8,598 nt of DNA from DYJB01 sp963777165 (GTDB lineage Bacteria; Chloroflexota; Anaerolineae; Anaerolineales; E44-bin32), in the NCBI GenBank assembly GCA_963777165.1, contig CAVZPO010000015.1, positions 1-8,598 on the forward strand, written 5' to 3'. Every line of letters starts with the position of its first letter. Positions within the stretch are counted from its first letter, which is position 1. Positions 8,101 through 8,598 of this stretch are shown piece after piece. The notes beneath the pieces were generated by a model. The model had not been told where the DNA came from. It made no database searches and saw nothing but the letters and a program-made list of their open reading frames with translations. The position numbers and the translations under genes are program-made.

Positions 8101-8267
8101 GGGCACGGGTGTGGAACGACGGTCCCCCGATCCCCCCGGAAGACCTGCCGCAGTTGTTCCAGCGCTTCTTCCGTGGGAAGACGGGGCGCGAGTTCGGGCG
8201 AACCGGGAACCGGGCTGGGGCTGGCCATCTGCAAGGAGATCGTCGACCGGCACGGCGGGAGGATTGA
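2193..8267 (+). CDS. Giant soluble multi-PAS/GAF sensor histidine kinase (frameshifted near the C-terminus)
   Basis: This frame gives 2024 residues; without the shift near 8196 the protein would be 2046. Domains by residue: receiver-like 1-125; PAS1 157-275; PAS2 285-412; PAS3 415-538; GAF1 555-705; PAS4 716-835; PAS5 837-960; PAS6 963-1083; PAS7 1085-1210; PAS8 1212-1333; PAS9 1335-1462; GAF2 1463-1630; GAF3 1630-1790; coiled coil 1792-1821; HisKA 1816-1885 with SHELRTPITN and phospho-acceptor His1826; HATPase_c from about 1930 with N-box FNNLVGNAVAY (Asn1942), NDGPPIPPEDL at 1975 and F-box LFQRFFRG. Each PAS ends in a D[IVL][TS]xRK-like linker (DISERK, DITERM, DVTERR). The receiver-like domain has Gln56 where a phospho-acceptor Asp is expected and no Lys in its last strand, so it is probably a binding or dimerisation module. 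There is no signal peptide or membrane helix, so it should act in the cytoplasm, integrating several ligand, redox or light-type inputs whose identity cannot be read here. As sequenced, the protein lacks the G2 box of the ATP lid and is probably impaired. No response regulator lies beside it. Confidence 0.9.
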   Translation: MASAVNVLLVGEKQTMARVRRWIRQALPSFRLTVASDPASWTASLKKKDIGLALVQRPLGWKGEPQVERRIKERWPGCVVLWLGTMGIRLDLGAALQADVDGMMANSAALEQDLAFHLQLALARGADRAALSDSAGEVIAREGSLLEVTERRKLEVEIRASEERFRALVQNASDVIAVINAVGEFQYLTPSVETQLGYRPDELVGKSGFALVHPDDLATVQAALGSVVQRTNPGTPTEYRFRHAGGEWVVVESVARNLLDQPAVGGIVLTTRVITERRHAEAELRESRRRLSTLLGNLPGMAYRCRNDRLWTMELVSEGCLGLTGFPAADMQGNRVVSYASLIHPEDQAVVWDEVQTAVREGRLFQLTYRIATAQGDMRWVWEQGGAVSVAPDGVEILEGFITDISNRKAAEEDLRSSRAWLQNIVEAVDDLLVVYDADGRYVDVIAGDDSLLMRPAADMLGRTVTEILPAETAQRFLSGIRIVLEQGAPYDFEYPLAVPGGVRWFRARGRRIRASEAAQPLTLWSISDLTERKATEEALMRQSRQLELLSRTSQQLNSVLEMPAVLRALVASGLDLVDAAAGTAGLWTGEVMQFTEYNNDGLLTPINSAFVLGEGVSGAVAETRRPYLANGPKADRLLAAAGKDLGIRNLVNVPILSREGALLGCLELHNKRREESFDEDDISMLEGLASSAAVALENAWLLEERLRAEDDLRQLKEFNEDIVQSMGEGIVLQDRMGRFTFVNPAAAAMLGYDADELLGAPWTKVVPPDQHAIVQEVDAAREAGGASRYEIEFVRKDGRRLPALVSGNPRFEAGQFVGMLAVFADISERKQSEIALRESEEQLRSMAEKSPSMIFINQGGRIVYVNPQCSLTTGYTPEELLSETFHFESLVAPESMPVVREAFGRHARGEDVPAYEYDLLTRLGVRLTVINATKLINYRGRPAVLGLITDISERKRAEQEVRRERDFSDAVLNSLPGIFYMFDPLGKLVRWNRQAETILGYAADEISTRTAADFFVSDDRTDVPDTIAAVFATGSAQGEATLQTRDGRRIPAYLTGVRAAVGDQDYMVGVGIDISDRKQTEQALRDSEAQFRAFFVHAAIGIALVNRDGEIQEANAAFEVMLGYGEQELKHRSQWDLIHPEDALVGRRLHAEVYAGRRQPYQVETRYRHRSGRLIDTRLTVSLIPEPGAEPASSIWMVEDITERMRAESALRESERRFRLLVERAADAVFLHDLQGAIVDVNQQACESLGYTRDELLRLQVRQIEAEVPEDTQQDLWRQVTGGAPRTLEGTHRRKDGSTFPVELRIGGFDIDGRPYILSLARDVTERRKGEEALRETTETLQALVHAAPVGVTVLDLEGRVRLWNPRAQRMFGVPPEEALERTLDGLRAFQGESVGAFAGIVQSVLAGENVSGIEVRARGASGESLDVSVSAAPLRDSAGRIQAVMGLLADVTDRKRAEAALERHAREMSVLYETSLEVAETSDAMQILQTVLRRAADLLGAPMGCVYLMDDAGKGLEIVVTHHLPAGFLGRRLRLGEGLSGKIALSGEAMAVNDYAAWEGRHTGYDDALFRRVVAAPLRRGTQVIGVINVTDDRRTDPFEADEIRILQLFADQAAIALENARLLEETRQRAAHLQAVTSVAAALRATRLRQEMMPVILSRLEDLVGAQGALLALEDRATREIVVPLASGVWSPLTGTRQADARGVFSEVMATGKAALVPEVEDEVWAQLPRELHGLPAVALVPLVEQEEVIGLLGIGRRDPFGPTERSLLMALAEVVGNALHRAGVLETLEQRVQVRTRELAEANERLKELDRLKSNFVSNVSHELRTPITNVLLYLDLLQRPGREDRRGTYMQVLRRESERLGHLIEDLLTLSRMDQAALKIHRELRALDPLLAEVVTAHRARAQAKEIELRLEPNPKVPAIWIGYQPMIQVFNNLVGNAVAYAPAAGHVTLTGLVRERLDGIVEVGARVWNDGPPIPPEDLPQLFQRFFRGKTGREFGRTGNRAGAGHLQGDRRPARRED
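2661..6578 (+). repeat. Tandem PAS-domain array within the giant kinase
   Basis: Nine successive PAS units of about 110-130 residues, interrupted once by GAF1 after the third. Each opens with an amphipathic helix of the type LRESExxFRxL (IRASEERFRAL, LRESEEQLRSM, LRDSEAQFRAF, LRESERRFRLL) and closes with a D[IVL][TS]xRK-like motif. PAS2 (RMRWVWEQ-type end, here DMRWVWEQGG) and PAS7 (IHPED) look like the PAS_3 type. The units are divergent in sequence, so this is an old domain array and not a recent DNA repeat. Confidence 0.85.
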
Positions 8268-8334
8268 CGTCGAGAGTTCGGAGGAGCACGGGACGAGCTT
8301 CACCGTGTGGCTCCCGGTGGGCGCGGCGGAGTAG
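8197..8334 (+). pseudogene. Displaced C-terminal end of the giant kinase (G2 box to stop)
   Basis: This continues the kinase in the +1 frame: GEPGTGLGLAICKEIVDRHG, then IDVESSEEHGTSFTVWLPVGAAE and TAG at 8332-8334. It contains the G2 glycine-rich ATP-lid motif and the last strands of HATPase_c, and aligns closely with the ends of the two upstream remnants. Removing one G from the GGG at 8196-8198 joins TTC (Phe2001) to this frame and gives the family motif FGEPGTGLGLA. It has no start of its own. This is either a true one-base insertion or a sequencing or assembly error in a short G run. Confidence 0.85.
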
Positions 8335-8507
8335 CCAGCTTCCCTGGACCGTACCGGGGTACTGCTAGAGCGGAAGGCCGGCCGCATTGCGCCCCATGGA
8401 GAGGGGCGGTAAGATAAAGGGATAGGCGGAGCCAGTGCCCTGAAGGGGGAAGCGGGCGCACCCATGCCGTACAGCGTGAGCCCAAGCTTCGCCGCCTGAA
8501 GGTCAGC
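8335..8507. other. Intergenic region after the giant kinase
   Basis: There is no gene here. It holds a short palindrome GTACCGGGGTAC (8351-8362), an inverted repeat CGCCCC/GGGGCG (8390-8395 and 8403-8408) and a candidate promoter (8387-8415). No stem followed by a T-run was found, so no intrinsic terminator for the kinase is evident. Confidence 0.55.
8387..8415 (+). promoter_or_regulatory. Candidate promoter with an inverted repeat in its spacer
   Basis: TTGCGC (8387-8392) and TAAGAT (8410-8415) are 17 bases apart, with three of six and four of six matches to the -35 and -10 consensus. The inverted repeat CGCCCC-N7-GGGGCG (8390-8408) fills the spacer, a position where a repressor or a MerR-like activator could bind. 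This is inference from spacing only. Confidence 0.3.
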
Positions 8508-8598
8508 ATGGAGGCGTTCCGCCCGGCCGGGAGCGTTGTTAATGGGAACTCACTTCGCCGCGTCCTGTTTTGGGGCGCGGCGTTGGCGTCCCTGACGG
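8508..8598 (+). CDS. Start of an unidentified gene, cut by the window end
   Basis: ATG at 8508 follows GAAGG (8498-8502) with a five-base spacer. The first 30 residues read MEAFRPAGSVVNGNSLRR then VLFWGAALASLT and run off the window. A short polar start, an Arg pair and then a hydrophobic stretch suggest a membrane anchor, as in a membrane sensor kinase, transporter subunit or secreted protein. Position, strand and spacing fit a new transcription unit on the same strand as the kinases. The family cannot be named from so little sequence. Confidence 0.5.
   Translation, partial: MEAFRPAGSVVNGNSLRRVLFWGAALASLT

Noticed and set aside
8351..8362. Palindrome GTACCGGGGTAC as a terminator for the giant kinase
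   Set aside because: The stem is five pairs with a two-base loop and no T-run follows.
8464..8499. Eleven-codon open frame (MPYSVSPSFAA) just before the last gene, with its stop next to that gene's ribosome site
   Set aside because: It lacks a clear ribosome site and any attenuator-like codon run, so it is probably chance.
1..8598. A hidden mobile element, CRISPR array or toxin/defence module
   Set aside because: No transposase, short regular repeats with spacers, inverted terminal repeats or small two-gene module could be seen on either strand.

Overview
The window is high-GC, densely coding bacterial DNA dominated by one theme: sensor histidine kinases of a single paralogous family, all on the + strand. 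Codon use is strongly GC-biased at third positions, which opens many long antisense shadow frames. The style of the kinases (chains of PAS and GAF domains, HELRTPITN H-box, C-termini ending FTVWLP) is what one sees in environmental bacteria such as Chloroflexota. That placement is an impression from protein style only, because no taxonomic marker gene is present.

Layout. (1) 1-1149: two degraded kinase C-terminal halves head to tail. Copy 1 (1-518) enters from outside the window, carries several frameshifts and a damaged H-box, and stops in the middle of its ATPase domain. Copy 2 (522-1149) begins inside the dimerisation domain and reads cleanly to its stop. The shared part (147-518 and 522-892) is a near-perfectly adjacent, roughly 86-90% identical direct repeat. 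(2) 1150-1488: non-coding, with a weak terminator-like hairpin, a candidate promoter and a leader hairpin. (3) 1489-2030: a third kinase remnant, in which a membrane-anchor N-terminus is joined out of frame to the end of an ATPase domain. (4) 2193-8334: a giant soluble kinase with a degenerate receiver-like domain, nine PAS domains, three GAF domains, HisKA and HATPase_c. One extra G near 8196 displaces its last 46 codons (stop included), including the ATP-lid G2 box. (5) 8335-8507: intergenic, followed at 8508 by the start of a new gene cut by the window edge.

How they fit together. The remnants and the large gene share the same C-terminal transmitter and the same direction, so the locus looks like an expanded cluster of paralogous kinases being pruned by deletions and frameshifts. 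The large kinase should integrate many cytoplasmic signals. No response regulator gene is visible here, so its phosphorylation partner is unknown. Whether it is active depends on whether the single-base shift near its end is real.

No tRNA, rRNA, CRISPR array, transposase or defence system was recognised.
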